Of a DNA stretch of 36,004 nt, positions 1-8,570 are shown in pieces. The translations under genes and the position numbers were made by a program. Each line of letters starts with the position of its first letter. Position 1 is the stretch's first letter. Source of the stretch: an uncultured Romboutsia sp. (GTDB lineage: Bacteria; Bacillota; Clostridia; Peptostreptococcales; Peptostreptococcaceae); NCBI GenBank assembly GCA_904418825.1, contig CAJFPU010000008.1, positions 1 to 36,004 of the forward strand, in the 5' to 3' direction. The notes under the pieces were generated by a model. That model was not told where the DNA came from. It saw nothing but the letters and a program-made list of their open reading frames with translations, and ran no database searches.

Positions 1-44
1 AGGTTAAAATATCTTATTTTTTATTTTACATATTAATAAATTTT

Positions 45-470
45 TTACAGTATATCATCATTTTTAATATATGAATTAGATATTTTGAATATAGATAAAT
101 TAGCTTTTATATTGGTATAAGGACATAGAATAACACTAGACTTTGAATTATTATTCAATGAAAATCTTAAATGTGAATCATAAACAGATATTATTGCATC
201 TCCACAAAGTTGTTCCTTTTTAGTTGTACAACTTTCTATATTATGTCCTTTGCAAGAATTAATAGCAAAAGATGCATAATCATTATCGTCACATGCGTGT
301 ATATTAGCCCACCATTTTATATATTAGATACCATTAGAATTTATAGTAAAATGCCCAGTATTGTAATTATAATCTATATTTGGATTAGCATTTATTATAC
401 ATTTATTAAATATAATAGGTTTATCATTATCTATAATACAGTTTAAAGTACTTTGCATTTGTAAACACAT
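45..470 (-). pseudogene. C1q/BclA-C-terminal-like surface protein gene interrupted by an in-frame stop
   Basis: Read on the minus strand, an ATG at 470-468 sits six bases behind a GGAGGT Shine-Dalgarno and opens a 141-codon frame ending in TAA at 45-47. Codon 49 (324-326) is TAA; it is the only in-frame stop. The sequence around it reads T-G-H-F-T-I-N-S-N-G-I-stop-Y-I-K-W-W. This closely resembles the G-x-F-T-I-x-x-x-G-x-Y-Y-I-x-W-W core of the small jelly-roll (C1q/TNF-like) domains that form the C-termini of clostridial exosporium BclA-type proteins. A single TAT to TAA change explains the stop. The part after the stop keeps a coherent frame and normal codon use for 92 codons, so the lesion looks recent, or is a sequencing error. 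The family assignment is from memory of the motif and is moderate; the interrupted frame itself is certain. Confidence 0.6.
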
Positions 471-861
471 TAAACTACCTCCGAAATATATATTAAATTG
501 TTTATTTATATTTATAGATATTTTATAAAATAAGTTTTTATGATAGAATTATACGAAGATATAATGATATATTTTAATTTAAATTATTTTAATCACTGAA
601 TTTATAATTTAAGATAATAATTAATTTGAAAAAATATATTTATATAATGTAAAGAGTTAGTTATTACACAATAATATTCTTAGATTATATAATTGATGAG
701 AGTATAATATAATGATAGAAATTAAATAAAAAAAATTTATATCATAAATATAGAGATACATTATATTTTTAATAGATTAAAGATAAATAACTTAAAAAGT
801 GTGTATATTAGCATTTCAATATTTTATTAATATGTAATAAATAATTTTAAAGGAGATAAAT
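471..861. other. gene-free divergent intergenic region
   Basis: This extremely A+T-rich stretch lies between a minus-strand gene start at 470 and a plus-strand gene start at 862, so it should hold two divergent promoters. I could not single out a convincing -35/-10 pair because TATAAT-like sequence is everywhere. No ORF with a Shine-Dalgarno and no stable hairpin were seen. Confidence 0.5.
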
Positions 862-1389
862 ATGAATAGATTAATAACTAAAGAAAAAATTTTTATACAA
901 ACTAATAAATTAGTAGATATACTTATAAATAGCAGTGGATATAATGATTTTCATGATAAAATAGTAAAAAATAATATAGTATGTGAAGAAAATAAAAACT
1001 ACGAAATTGCAGGGGCTGGATTTATAGATTTTAATAATCATTTATATGAAGACATAAATCATATGAACTCGATAAGTAGTGGATTATATTTAGATATGAC
1101 CTTAGTTATGTTTAAGATATATATATGGGGATCAAAGGGTGAAGGTTTTGAAGTGTTTAGACATGTTTTAAGAGGAGAAGAAATAGATAACTTAAAATCT
1201 ATAGATGATATAAAAAATTACATATATAAAGGTCTATCTGAATTAGAAGATGGAGTAGTTAAAATATACAATAAAGATATAAAAGAAGCATTTGAAGACT
1301 TTGGTAATGGAATAGAATCAAGACAGTTACCTCTTCCAAATATACTTAAACATATAAACTTAGAAAATAATATAAACGATTTTAGATAA
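862..1389 (+). CDS. hypothetical protein, 175 aa
   Basis: The ATG is preceded by AAAGGAGATAAAT, an excellent Shine-Dalgarno at normal spacing, and the frame ends just before a strong terminator, so the gene is monocistronic. The product is soluble and acidic with no signal peptide or membrane segment. A central stretch, residues about 75-100, is hydrophobic and aromatic (L-D-M-T-L-V-M-F-K-I-Y-I-W-G), probably beta strands of a folded core. The rest is mixed helix and strand with many Asn, Asp and Ile. No catalytic motif is evident and I do not recognise the family. Neighbours (a surface-protein-like pseudogene and a DUF1450-like protein) give no functional hint. Confidence 0.8.
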   Translation: MNRLITKEKIFIQTNKLVDILINSSGYNDFHDKIVKNNIVCEENKNYEIAGAGFIDFNNHLYEDINHMNSISSGLYLDMTLVMFKIYIWGSKGEGFEVFRHVLRGEEIDNLKSIDDIKNYIYKGLSELEDGVVKIYNKDIKEAFEDFGNGIESRQLPLPNILKHINLENNINDFR

Positions 1390-1392
1390 GTT

Positions 1393-1440
1393 AAAAAGCT
1401 ACATTTAGTTATAAATTTTATAACCTAATGTAGCTTTTTT
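1393..1440 (+). terminator. intrinsic terminator after the 175-aa gene
   Basis: A long hairpin has outer arms AAAAAGCTACATT and AATGTAGCTTTTTT, and its inner part also pairs (TAGTTATAAA against TTTATAACCTA). It ends in a T-run. Confidence 0.9.
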
Positions 1441-1686
1441 CATAAGGTTTTAAACAGCAAAGTTTAATTTATATGATATATATAGTAAATTAACTTATAA
1501 ATGATAAAATCTATTTTATTATACTTTTACTTATATAATCATATAGAAATAATATGGATACTAACTTTTTAAAGTTAAACTACTATAATACCTTATAAGT
1601 AAAAAGCAAATAACTGTGTTTATAAACTAACATATGGGGTATAACAATGAATGAAAAGTATAATAAATTTAAAGGAGATTGAACCA

Positions 1687-1884
1687 ATGATAAGAGTATG
1701 TCCATATTGTTCAAATATAAATGTAGATAAATTAAAAAAGACTATAGGAGAAGAAAATGTTAAAACTGGATGTATAGGTGCATGTAGATCATTTTCTAAA
1801 GAAGCTGTAGGAAGAATTGACGGAGAACTTGTTATAAAGCAAACGGAAGAAGAATTTTTAGAATTTGCAAAGAATAATAAATAA
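1687..1884 (+). CDS. DUF1450/YuzB-like small cysteine protein, 65 aa
   Basis: I chose the ATG at 1687 over the in-frame ATG at 1651 because AAAGGAG lies at 1671-1677, nine bases upstream of 1687. The protein carries V-C-P-Y-C near the N-terminus and G-C-I-G-A-C-R around residues 32-38, followed by a G-x-I-D-G-E-L-V strand and a terminal helix with E-E-F-L. This layout matches the small thioredoxin-fold DUF1450 proteins such as Bacillus YuzB, where a Cys pair and a G-C-x-x-x-C segment are conserved; their function is unknown, with redox or metal binding only inferred. Length is normal for that family. It is apparently monocistronic, with a shared bidirectional terminator downstream. Confidence 0.75.
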   Translation: MIRVCPYCSNINVDKLKKTIGEENVKTGCIGACRSFSKEAVGRIDGELVIKQTEEEFLEFAKNNK

Positions 1885-1964
1885 AAAGCAAATTAATATA
1901 AAATTTTTAATTTCATATATGAGATAAAGTAATAGCTTGTAAAAAATATAAGTTATGTATTTAT

Positions 1965-1999
1965 AAAAAAAGTAGTAGCAATATAGCTGCTACTTTTTT
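1965..1999. terminator. bidirectional terminator between convergent genes
   Basis: AAAAAAGTAGTAGC pairs with GCTGCTACTTTTTT (one G-T wobble), with A and T runs outside so it can work on both strands. It overlaps the TAG stop (1990-1992) of the minus-strand phosphoesterase gene. Confidence 0.85.
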
Positions 2000-2517
2000 A
2001 ATTCATATTCTTTATGAAGAATCCAAGTGTTATTTTCCCATCTATATATACATATATTATCAAATTTACAATCAAAATCACATTGTATACGATTTACATA
2101 ATTCCATAAATCATTAAAGATGTTCTTTATCTTTTTAGAGCTTATAGTAACATGAAATATTTTATTTTTTCCATCTAGATTGTTAAAATTTATATAATCA
2201 ATATTACTTATACTATCTACTAAATTATCATGAAGAATTTGACCTTCTTTACTCATAATAACCTTCATAAATATAACCCTATCATCAAAATGGTCATATC
2301 CATTTATTTTATAATGAGCATAAGAATTTTCTTTACTAAACTTATCTAAAAGATTTTCTAACTCACTTATATCATCACTTTCAAATGGTGATTTAATGGT
2401 AAAATGTGCTGGGAGTTTAGATGATTTTACATTAAATTTTTCATATACCTCTTTTCTTAAATTGTTATTAAATTTACCAGCATTACCTTTGACTACACTT
2501 ACAACAACATATCTCAT
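1990..2517 (-). CDS. 2H phosphoesterase / 2'-5' RNA ligase (LigT-like) family protein
   Basis: The 175-aa protein has the two H-x-T motifs that define the 2H phosphoesterase superfamily: H38-F-T40 (in A-H-F-T-I-K-S-P-F) and H122-V-T124 (in F-H-V-T-I-S-S), spaced as expected for the two-lobed fold. Members act on cyclic or 2'-5'-linked nucleotide phosphodiesters, including RNA 2',3'-cyclic ends; the exact substrate cannot be told from sequence. Closest in feel to Bacillus YjcG-type proteins. Cytoplasmic, no signal peptide. The start is supported by AAAGGAG seven bases upstream on the minus strand. The stop lies inside the downstream terminator. It stands alone between convergent and divergent neighbours. 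Confidence 0.85.
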   Translation of the reverse strand: MRYVVVSVVKGNAGKFNNNLRKEVYEKFNVKSSKLPAHFTIKSPFESDDISELENLLDKFSKENSYAHYKINGYDHFDDRVIFMKVIMSKEGQILHDNLVDSISNIDYINFNNLDGKNKIFHVTISSKKIKNIFNDLWNYVNRIQCDFDCKFDNICIYRWENNTWILHKEYELKK

Positions 2518-2742
2518 AAAGCACTCCTTTAAATTTAATTATTTGGGCATTATATAAATAGTATATACTTATAATATAATATAAATAAGGTGAAAATATT
2601 AATGTTTTGATAAGTGAAAACTGAATTTATAGACAATATAAATGTAAAAGTATTTAAATTAGGTAATAAAATAATAATCAAATTTTGAGTAATTTAGTGT
2701 ATAATTATCTTAAAATCAATTTTAAATTTTGGAGATGATAAA

Positions 2743-3414
2743 ATGAGCTTTATTAAAAGATTAAAAAATGTTTTAGAAGCAAAGGCTAATAAGATATTAG
2801 ATAAACATGAAAATCCAATAGAAATGTTAGAATTATCTATAAAGAAAAAAGAAGAACTACTTACAAATGCAAAAAAACAATGTGCAAATTTTATAGCTAC
2901 AGTAGATAGCATAAGAGATGAAAAAAATGTATTACAAGAAAAAATAGAAAAATATGAAGAAGCTACAAAAGCAGCTATATTAAAAGAAGATGTTGAAAGA
3001 GCCCAAACTTTTGTTAAGCAAAAATTAGAACTTCAAGAAAAATTAAATCAAACTGAGTCTAGAATAAAAGAACAAGATGATAAAATATCAGCTATAAAAA
3101 TAAAGATAGAAGAATTAGAAATAGAAATATCTAAAATGAAGTCTAAAAAACAAGAACTAGCAACAAGACTTGATGTTGCAGAGATAAATAATGAAATAAA
3201 TGAAACATTAGCAGGCCTTAGTGATGACAACGGTATAAATCTAGAGGAACTTGAAAAGAAAGTTTCTCAAAAAGAAAACTATGGAAAGGCTTTAGAAGAA
3301 TTAAAACCTAAAAATGAAGATGAGTTATTAGATGAGTATATAAAAAGTTCACCATCAATTGATTCTAAAGTATCTGAAGAATTAGAGAGAATCAAAGAAC
3401 AAATGAAAAAATAA
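2743..3414 (+). CDS. pspA: PspA/IM30 family envelope-stress protein
   Basis: The 223-aa protein starts with M-S-F-I-K-R-L-K-N-V-L-E-A-K-A-N, the typical short amphipathic N-terminal helix of PspA/Vipp1/LiaH proteins that binds membrane. Then follows D-x-x-E-N-P-x-x-M-L-E, and residues about 30-170 are almost continuous heptad coiled coil. The C-terminal part, around S-S-P-S-I-D-S-K, is an acidic tail. Such proteins form ESCRT-III-like oligomers that stabilise damaged membranes. GGAGATG precedes the ATG. A hairpin at 3422-3456 separates it from the cysteine-cluster gene downstream, but that hairpin has a poor T-run, so read-through into 3517-4738 is plausible and the three genes may form one unit. 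Confidence 0.9.
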   Translation: MSFIKRLKNVLEAKANKILDKHENPIEMLELSIKKKEELLTNAKKQCANFIATVDSIRDEKNVLQEKIEKYEEATKAAILKEDVERAQTFVKQKLELQEKLNQTESRIKEQDDKISAIKIKIEELEIEISKMKSKKQELATRLDVAEINNEINETLAGLSDDNGINLEELEKKVSQKENYGKALEELKPKNEDELLDEYIKSSPSIDSKVSEELERIKEQMKK

Positions 3415-3421
3415 TAATATA

Positions 3422-3456
3422 TTAAAGGTAGATGGTTTAAAGCTATCTACCTTTAA
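3422..3456 (+). terminator. 12-bp stem hairpin after pspA, possibly leaky
   Basis: TTAAAGGTAGAT pairs perfectly with ATCTACCTTTAA around an 11-base loop. Only three T follow the stem core, so it may be an mRNA 3'-end or processing hairpin that allows read-through to the next genes. Confidence 0.7.
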
Positions 3457-3516
3457 TAATATGAATAATAAAAAATGCTTAACAAGCAATATATGTGAAT
3501 TTTTAGAGGTGATAAA

Positions 3517-4191
3517 ATGGAAGATATAATATTAAATGAGAAAAATAAATATAATAAAATATATACTGATTTAATGTTTTGTGTAGATGATTTAAGAAAA
3601 ATGCTTGACTCAGAAGAGTTAAATAAAAGAAGTTTTATAAAAAAAGTAGATATATTGAAAGACTATATGGAATTTCTAGATAATATAGAAAAAGAAAGTA
3701 AAAATAATAAAGGGTTATTTAAAAAAATATTTAAAATAGAGAATGATTTGACGCAAAAAGTAAATAAATATCTTACACTTGATAAGCGTAGGGATTTAGA
3801 AAAATTAGATAAATGCAGTAAATGTGCATGTAGAAATTGTGTAAGTATGTGCAATATGAATCATTGCTTTAATTGTAGAGAAAAAGAGTATGTAGTAAAA
3901 TGCGATAAAGATAATACATTACTTACAAAAACTAATGATACTGTAGAACTTTATCAAAATGATGAAAAGTTTGTATTTAATGTAGCAGGATACTTAGTAG
4001 AAAAAGATAACAATGGTAATTTTAATAGATATATATATTTAATAGATAGCAAAGATTATGATAATCAGCATATATTAAAGTACTCGAAGTTTAAAGGAGA
4101 AGAATCATATGATTCAGTTATAACTGATGATACTCAAGATGAATTAATTAGAATAAATAATAAATTTATAGAAATGGGGTTAAGGGTATAG
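3517..4191 (+). CDS. cysteine-cluster protein of the PspA neighbourhood, 224 aa
   Basis: The ATG follows AGAGGTG at good spacing. Residues 1-95 are charged and helical. A dense cluster, C100-x2-C103-x-C105-x2-C108-x3-C112-x4-C117-x2-C120-x8-C129, follows; eight cysteines (plus His-116) can bind two zinc ions, or less likely an iron-sulfur cluster. Residues 140-224 look like a beta-rich domain (strands around F-V-F-N-V-A-G-Y-L and R-Y-I-Y-L-I-D) followed by a terminal helix. No signal peptide or membrane helix. The next gene starts one base after this stop (TAG-T-ATG), so the two are translationally coupled. I do not recognise the family; linkage to PspA suggests a role in envelope-stress sensing, which is inference. 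Confidence 0.8.
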   Translation: MEDIILNEKNKYNKIYTDLMFCVDDLRKMLDSEELNKRSFIKKVDILKDYMEFLDNIEKESKNNKGLFKKIFKIENDLTQKVNKYLTLDKRRDLEKLDKCSKCACRNCVSMCNMNHCFNCREKEYVVKCDKDNTLLTKTNDTVELYQNDEKFVFNVAGYLVEKDNNGNFNRYIYLIDSKDYDNQHILKYSKFKGEESYDSVITDDTQDELIRINNKFIEMGLRV

Positions 4192-4192
4192 T

Positions 4193-4738
4193 ATGAAAAA
4201 TAAGAAAGTAAAGATAGCATATCTTTTAACGACATTTATATTTTTATTTACTTACATAGGAGGATTATTAGAAGGTATAAAATCTTATGCATATGATAAT
4301 AACTATGCTACATTGATATCTTCGAACCAACCAAGTTCTGGAACTTTCAAAAATTCTAATAATGGTTCAAATAAAAGTTATTCTACAACACCAAAATCTA
4401 CAATAAAACCAGACTCAGGTAGCTTTTCCACAAAACCAAATACTAGTAATAAAAATTCAGGCTCATCAAGTACGATAAAACCAGATTCGGGAAGTTTTTC
4501 TACTAATCCTAAAAATAATAGTAGCAATACTAGTAATAACTATGATGATTATGATTACGGGGGAAGTAGTTCTAAGAAAACTATATTTTCAGGAGGTTAC
4601 TATGGAGGATATAGTCCATTTAGAAGTGTATTTTGGGGATATAAAATGAGTTCTTGGATTATGAAAGTAGTAATATTTATAACAGCAATAGTAGTTATAT
4701 ACATTATAATTGATTATATAAGAAGTAAACGAGATTAA
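4193..4738 (+). CDS. membrane protein with P-x-S-G-[ST]-F repeats, 181 aa
   Basis: An N-terminal hydrophobic segment (about residues 8-25) preceded by Lys is a signal peptide or anchor. Residues 40-125 are a low-complexity Ser/Asn/Thr-rich stretch holding three copies of a short motif: Q-P-S-S-G-T-F (46-52), K-P-D-S-G-S-F (72-78) and K-P-D-S-G-S-F (96-102). A Gly/Tyr-rich part (residues 133-150) precedes one transmembrane helix (about 156-174), and the protein ends in a short basic tail. With two membrane segments the repeat region is predicted outside the cell. Its start overlaps the end of the cysteine-cluster gene context by a one-base gap. I do not recognise the family; an envelope-stress partner of PspA is the natural guess. 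Confidence 0.8.
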   Translation: MKNKKVKIAYLLTTFIFLFTYIGGLLEGIKSYAYDNNYATLISSNQPSSGTFKNSNNGSNKSYSTTPKSTIKPDSGSFSTKPNTSNKNSGSSSTIKPDSGSFSTNPKNNSSNTSNNYDDYDYGGSSSKKTIFSGGYYGGYSPFRSVFWGYKMSSWIMKVVIFITAIVVIYIIIDYIRSKRD

Positions 4739-4756
4739 ATCTTAATATTTATATAA

Positions 4757-4800
4757 AAAATAAGTAGGATAATTAGTATAAAATTATACCTACTTATTTT
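4757..4800. terminator. bidirectional terminator between convergent genes
   Basis: AAAATAAGTAGG pairs with CCTACTTATTTT, and the inner loop partly pairs as well. It serves the membrane-protein gene on the plus strand and the amidase gene on the minus strand. Confidence 0.85.
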
Positions 4801-4810
4801 ACTTTAAAAT

Positions 4811-5647
4811 TTATTTAACATAAACTCCAGATACATAACCATATCTACCATTATATTTTATTTTATGCCAATCAAATTTAGTATCTATAATTTCAACTTT
4901 GGTTCCTTTTGATAATGTACCTATAACGTTGAAGTTTTTACCTCTATCGCTCATTACATTAACATCATTTAATGCTATAGCATAATTAGATTTATTATTT
5001 TTAGTAGATTTTAAACTTAATATATTTGAATTAGATATGTTTAAATAATCTTTTATCCCATCTACTATTGCATCTACTAATTTATCTTGGTAATCTTTTG
5101 TATTTAACTTATATGATTCTGAAGGATTAGATATAAATCCACATTCTAAAAGTACTGAAGGTTTCTTATTACTTCTTAAAACTTGAAAATTACCTATTTT
5201 TATACCACGATCATTTGCATTAGTATGATTTATTAAACTTTTATGTATAGTATTGGCTAAATCTTTATTTTTTTCACCTAAATAATATGTTTCTATACCA
5301 TTTGCTTTTGTATTTAAAGATGCATTTAGGTGTATTGAAATAAACATATCTGCATCTGAATCATTTGATTTAGTTACTCTTTTTGATAAAGATACATATG
5401 TATCATCATATCTACTCATATCTACATTAATACCCTCAAGCATTAATTTTGACTCTATTTTTTTTGAGATTTGCAAATTGAGAGCATCTTCTTTATATCC
5501 ATAATAAGAACTACCATTGTCTACGCCACCATGGCCTGGATCTATAAAGACTTTATAGTTTGCAGCATTTGAAACGGTAGAATTGAAAAATAGTGTAGAT
5601 ACTAACATTGATGTTATAAAAATATTTCTTAATCTTATTTTTAGCAA
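4811..5647 (-). CDS. secreted N-acetylmuramoyl-L-alanine amidase (Amidase_3) with SH3b domain
   Basis: Starts at TTG (5647-5645) behind AAAGGAGATATA; no better ATG exists. Residues 1-28 are a signal peptide ending N-A-A. The Amidase_3 domain (about 30-205) has the zinc and catalytic residues in order: H39 in D-P-G-H-G-G, E53, H106 in S-I-H-L-N-A and E168 in L-L-E-C-G-F. These enzymes cut the bond between N-acetylmuramic acid and L-alanine in peptidoglycan. Residues about 220-278 form an SH3b wall-binding domain (V-N-V-M-S-D-R-G through Y-G-Y-V-S-G-V-Y-V-K). Total 278 aa is normal. It could act in cell separation, autolysis or sporulation (CwlD-like enzymes lack the SH3b). Monocistronic. Confidence 0.92.
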   Translation of the reverse strand: MLKIRLRNIFITSMLVSTLFFNSTVSNAANYKVFIDPGHGGVDNGSSYYGYKEDALNLQISKKIESKLMLEGINVDMSRYDDTYVSLSKRVTKSNDSDADMFISIHLNASLNTKANGIETYYLGEKNKDLANTIHKSLINHTNANDRGIKIGNFQVLRSNKKPSVLLECGFISNPSESYKLNTKDYQDKLVDAIVDGIKDYLNISNSNILSLKSTKNNKSNYAIALNDVNVMSDRGKNFNVIGTLSKGTKVEIIDTKFDWHKIKYNGRYGYVSGVYVK

Positions 5648-5852
5648 AATATATCTCCTTTATATATAAATTGTTTCCACTATATTATATACAAGCACGT
5701 AGAAAAATACAATATTATGTGTAATAATATGGAAAATTAGTGATTTTAAAATAGATATTTTTTAGTAATTTGATTTAATTATTATATTTAATTTTATATG
5801 TTTATTAATAAAATCAAAAATTCTATTGCAAAAATAAAATAAATGTTTTAAT

Positions 5853-5869
5853 ATACCTATAGGGGGTAT
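5853..5869 (+). promoter_or_regulatory. CsoR-like copper operator upstream of copA
   Basis: The 17-bp sequence ATACCTATAGGGGGTAT is a G-rich interrupted palindrome with the TACC-N4-GGGGTA layout known for CsoR operators; in Bacillus subtilis the copZA site is nearly the same. It lies 35-51 bases upstream of the copA ATG, where a repressor would block transcription until Cu(I) binds. The regulator gene is not in this window. Confidence 0.7.
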
Positions 5870-5903
5870 ATAACAAAGATAAAAATAATTAAAGGAGATA
5901 ATC

Positions 5904-8393
5904 ATGGCAAGTAATAAAGAAACATATACAATTGCTGGAATGAGCTGTGTATCTTGTGCAAAAGCAGTAGAAAATATAACTAAAAAATTAGACGGAGTAG
6001 AAAGCTCAAGTGTAAATATAGCTACTGAAAAGCTTAATATAGAATATAATAAGCAAAAAATAAGTTTTGATGAAATAAAATCAGCAATAGAAAAAGCTGG
6101 GTACAAAGTTATAAAAGAAAATAAACCTAAAAACTTAGAATTAAAAATAGGAGGAATGACATGTGCAGCTTGTGCGAAGGCTGTAGAGAGGGTAATAAAA
6201 AAATTAGATGGAGTAGAATATGTAAATGTAAATATAGCAACAGAAAAAGTAAATATAGAGTATGATTCATCTAAGCTTAAATTATCACAGATAAAATCAG
6301 TAATAGAAAAAGCAGGGTATTCTATAATTGAAGAAAAGAAAGATGAATTAGTAGATGAAGATAAACTAAGAAAAGAAAAAGAGATGAAAATTTTATTTAC
6401 TAAATTTATAATAGCAATAGGATTTTCAATACCATTATTTTATATAGCTATGGGGCCGATGATATCAAAGCCCTTTGGACCCTGGCCAGTTCTAAGTATT
6501 ATAGATCCTATTATAAACCCATTAAATTATGCACTTATACAAATGATATTAGTAATACCGGTAATGATAGCTGGTTATAAGTTCTACATTAATGGATTTA
6601 AATCACTTATAAATAAAAATCCGAATATGGATACATTAGTTGCAATAGGAACATCAGCAGCATTTATATATAGTACGTATACAACATTTAAAATAGCAAC
6701 TACTACTATGGAAGTAGGTCATAGACATCATCAATTATACTTTGAAAGTGCAGGAATAATAATTGCTTTAATATTACTTGGAAAATACTTAGAATCAAGA
6801 TCTAAAGGTAAAACAGGAGAAGCTATTAAAAAACTTATGGGGCTTCAACCTAAAACGGCTTTAATAGTAACAGGAAATCAAGAAATAGAAATACCAATAG
6901 ACGAAGTAGAAGTAGGAGATATAATAATAGTAAAACCGGGTAGTAAAATACCAGTTGATGGTATTGTTGTAGAAGGTCATACATCAGTTGACGAATCCAT
7001 GCTTACTGGAGAGAGTATACCCGTTGAAAAAAATATTGGAGATAATGTAACTGGAGCAAGTATAAATAAAAATGGAGTTATTAAATTTAGAGCAGAAAAA
7101 GTAGGTTCAAATACAGCTCTTGCTCAAATTATAAAACTTGTCGAAGATGCTCAGGGTAAAAAGGCTCCAATAGCAGCACTTGCAGATACTGTATCTGGAT
7201 ACTTTGTACCAACAGTTATAATAATAGCTTTAGTATCATCATTACTTTGGTTTATAGTAGGTAATAAAGACTTAGAATTTGTCCTTACAATATTTATATC
7301 AGTACTTGTAATAGCATGTCCTTGTGCACTTGGTCTTGCTACACCAACTGCAATAATGGTTGGAACAGGTAAGGGTGCTGAAAATGGCATACTAATAAAA
7401 GGTGGAGAAGCTCTAGAGCTTGCACATAAAGTAGATACTGTAATATTTGATAAAACAGGTACAATAACAGAAGGAAAACCAACTGTTACAGATATAATAA
7501 CAACTAATGATATAGATAAGATGTACTTACTTCAACTAGCATCAAGTGCTGAAAAAGGATCAGAACATCCACTTGGAGAAGCTATAGTTAAATACGGAGA
7601 AGAAAAGAATATAAAGTTTAAGAAAGTAGAAAAGTTTAAGGCTATACCGGGATATGGTATAGAGGTTACAATAGAGGATAATATAGTATTACTTGGAAAT
7701 GAAAAACTTATGAATAATAAAAATATAGACTTAGGAGATTTAAAAGCTAAATCTGATGAGTTAGCATCCCTTGGAAAAACACCTATGTATATAGCAGTAG
7801 ATAATACTTTAGGTGGAATAATAGCAGTAGCAGATACTGTTAAAGAAAATAGTAAAAAAGCTATAGAAAAGCTTCATGAAATGGGAATAAAAGTAGCTAT
7901 GGTTACAGGTGACAATAAAAAAACTGCAGATGCTATAGCTAAAGAAGTTGGGATAGATATAGTAATTTCAGAAGTTTTGCCAAAAGATAAATCTAATGAA
8001 GTTAAAAAACTTCAAGAAGAAGGTAATTTTGTTGCAATGGTTGGAGATGGTATAAATGATGCTCCAGCACTAGCTCAGGCAGATATTGGGATAGCTATAG
8101 GAAGTGGTACAGATGTTGCAATTGAATCAGCAGATATAGTATTAATGAAGAATGATTTAATGGATGTACCAACTTCTATAAAGTTAAGTAATGAGACTAT
8201 AAAAAATATTAAGCAAAATTTATTCTGGGCATTTGGATATAATACTATAGGAATACCTATAGCTGCAGGAATTTTATATATATTTGGTGGACCTCTTTTA
8301 AACCCAATGTTTGCAGCAGCTGCAATGAGTTTAAGTTCTGTATCTGTTTTAACTAATGCACTTAGACTTAAAAATTTCAAAAGATATAGATAG
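5904..8393 (+). CDS. copA: copper-exporting P1B-type ATPase
   Basis: The 829-aa protein is a full-length heavy-metal P-type ATPase. It has two N-terminal HMA domains with metal-binding C15-V-S-C18 and C87-A-A-C90, each in G-M-[ST]-C-x-x-C. Eight membrane segments follow, including C472-P-C474 in the sixth, which defines Cu(I)/Ag(I) selectivity together with the later Y-N and M-x-x-S-S residues. The phosphorylated Asp is D516 in D-K-T-G-T-I-T-E-G, the actuator T-G-E-S is present, H-P is in the nucleotide domain, and the hinge is G-D-G-I-N-D (714-719). It pumps Cu(I) out of the cytoplasm. AAAGGAG precedes the ATG. A CsoR-like operator sits upstream. No copZ or csoR lies next to it. The two HMA domains resemble each other closely, indicating duplication. 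Confidence 0.97.
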   Translation: MASNKETYTIAGMSCVSCAKAVENITKKLDGVESSSVNIATEKLNIEYNKQKISFDEIKSAIEKAGYKVIKENKPKNLELKIGGMTCAACAKAVERVIKKLDGVEYVNVNIATEKVNIEYDSSKLKLSQIKSVIEKAGYSIIEEKKDELVDEDKLRKEKEMKILFTKFIIAIGFSIPLFYIAMGPMISKPFGPWPVLSIIDPIINPLNYALIQMILVIPVMIAGYKFYINGFKSLINKNPNMDTLVAIGTSAAFIYSTYTTFKIATTTMEVGHRHHQLYFESAGIIIALILLGKYLESRSKGKTGEAIKKLMGLQPKTALIVTGNQEIEIPIDEVEVGDIIIVKPGSKIPVDGIVVEGHTSVDESMLTGESIPVEKNIGDNVTGASINKNGVIKFRAEKVGSNTALAQIIKLVEDAQGKKAPIAALADTVSGYFVPTVIIIALVSSLLWFIVGNKDLEFVLTIFISVLVIACPCALGLATPTAIMVGTGKGAENGILIKGGEALELAHKVDTVIFDKTGTITEGKPTVTDIITTNDIDKMYLLQLASSAEKGSEHPLGEAIVKYGEEKNIKFKKVEKFKAIPGYGIEVTIEDNIVLLGNEKLMNNKNIDLGDLKAKSDELASLGKTPMYIAVDNTLGGIIAVADTVKENSKKAIEKLHEMGIKVAMVTGDNKKTADAIAKEVGIDIVISEVLPKDKSNEVKKLQEEGNFVAMVGDGINDAPALAQADIGIAIGSGTDVAIESADIVLMKNDLMDVPTSIKLSNETIKNIKQNLFWAFGYNTIGIPIAAGILYIFGGPLLNPMFAAAAMSLSSVSVLTNALRLKNFKRYR

Positions 8394-8423
8394 TAATCAT
8401 ATAATCTAAAACTTAACAAACCC

Positions 8424-8462
8424 AAAAAGGTATTATCATGATATTATGATAATACCTTTTTT
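8424..8462 (+). terminator. intrinsic terminator after copA
   Basis: AAAAAGGTATTATCAT pairs perfectly with ATGATAATACCTTTTT and continues into a T-run. Confidence 0.92.
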
Positions 8463-8570
8463 GTAATAATATATAAATAATAAAACAATATCTTGAAACT
8501 AATAGTTCACACTAAATTCATAAAAATAGGATACAATATTTATATAACCAAAGAAAAAGGAGATGAAAAT

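Noticed and set aside
210..446. Plus-strand 78-codon frame in the first kilobase
   Set aside because: It has no ribosome-binding site and is the antisense of the interrupted C1q-like gene on the minus strand, whose codons and Shine-Dalgarno are far better.
8493..8570. Longer start of the response regulator
   Set aside because: The 26 extra residues are not part of a receiver domain, and the Shine-Dalgarno AAAAAGGAG lies inside them right before the ATG at 8571.
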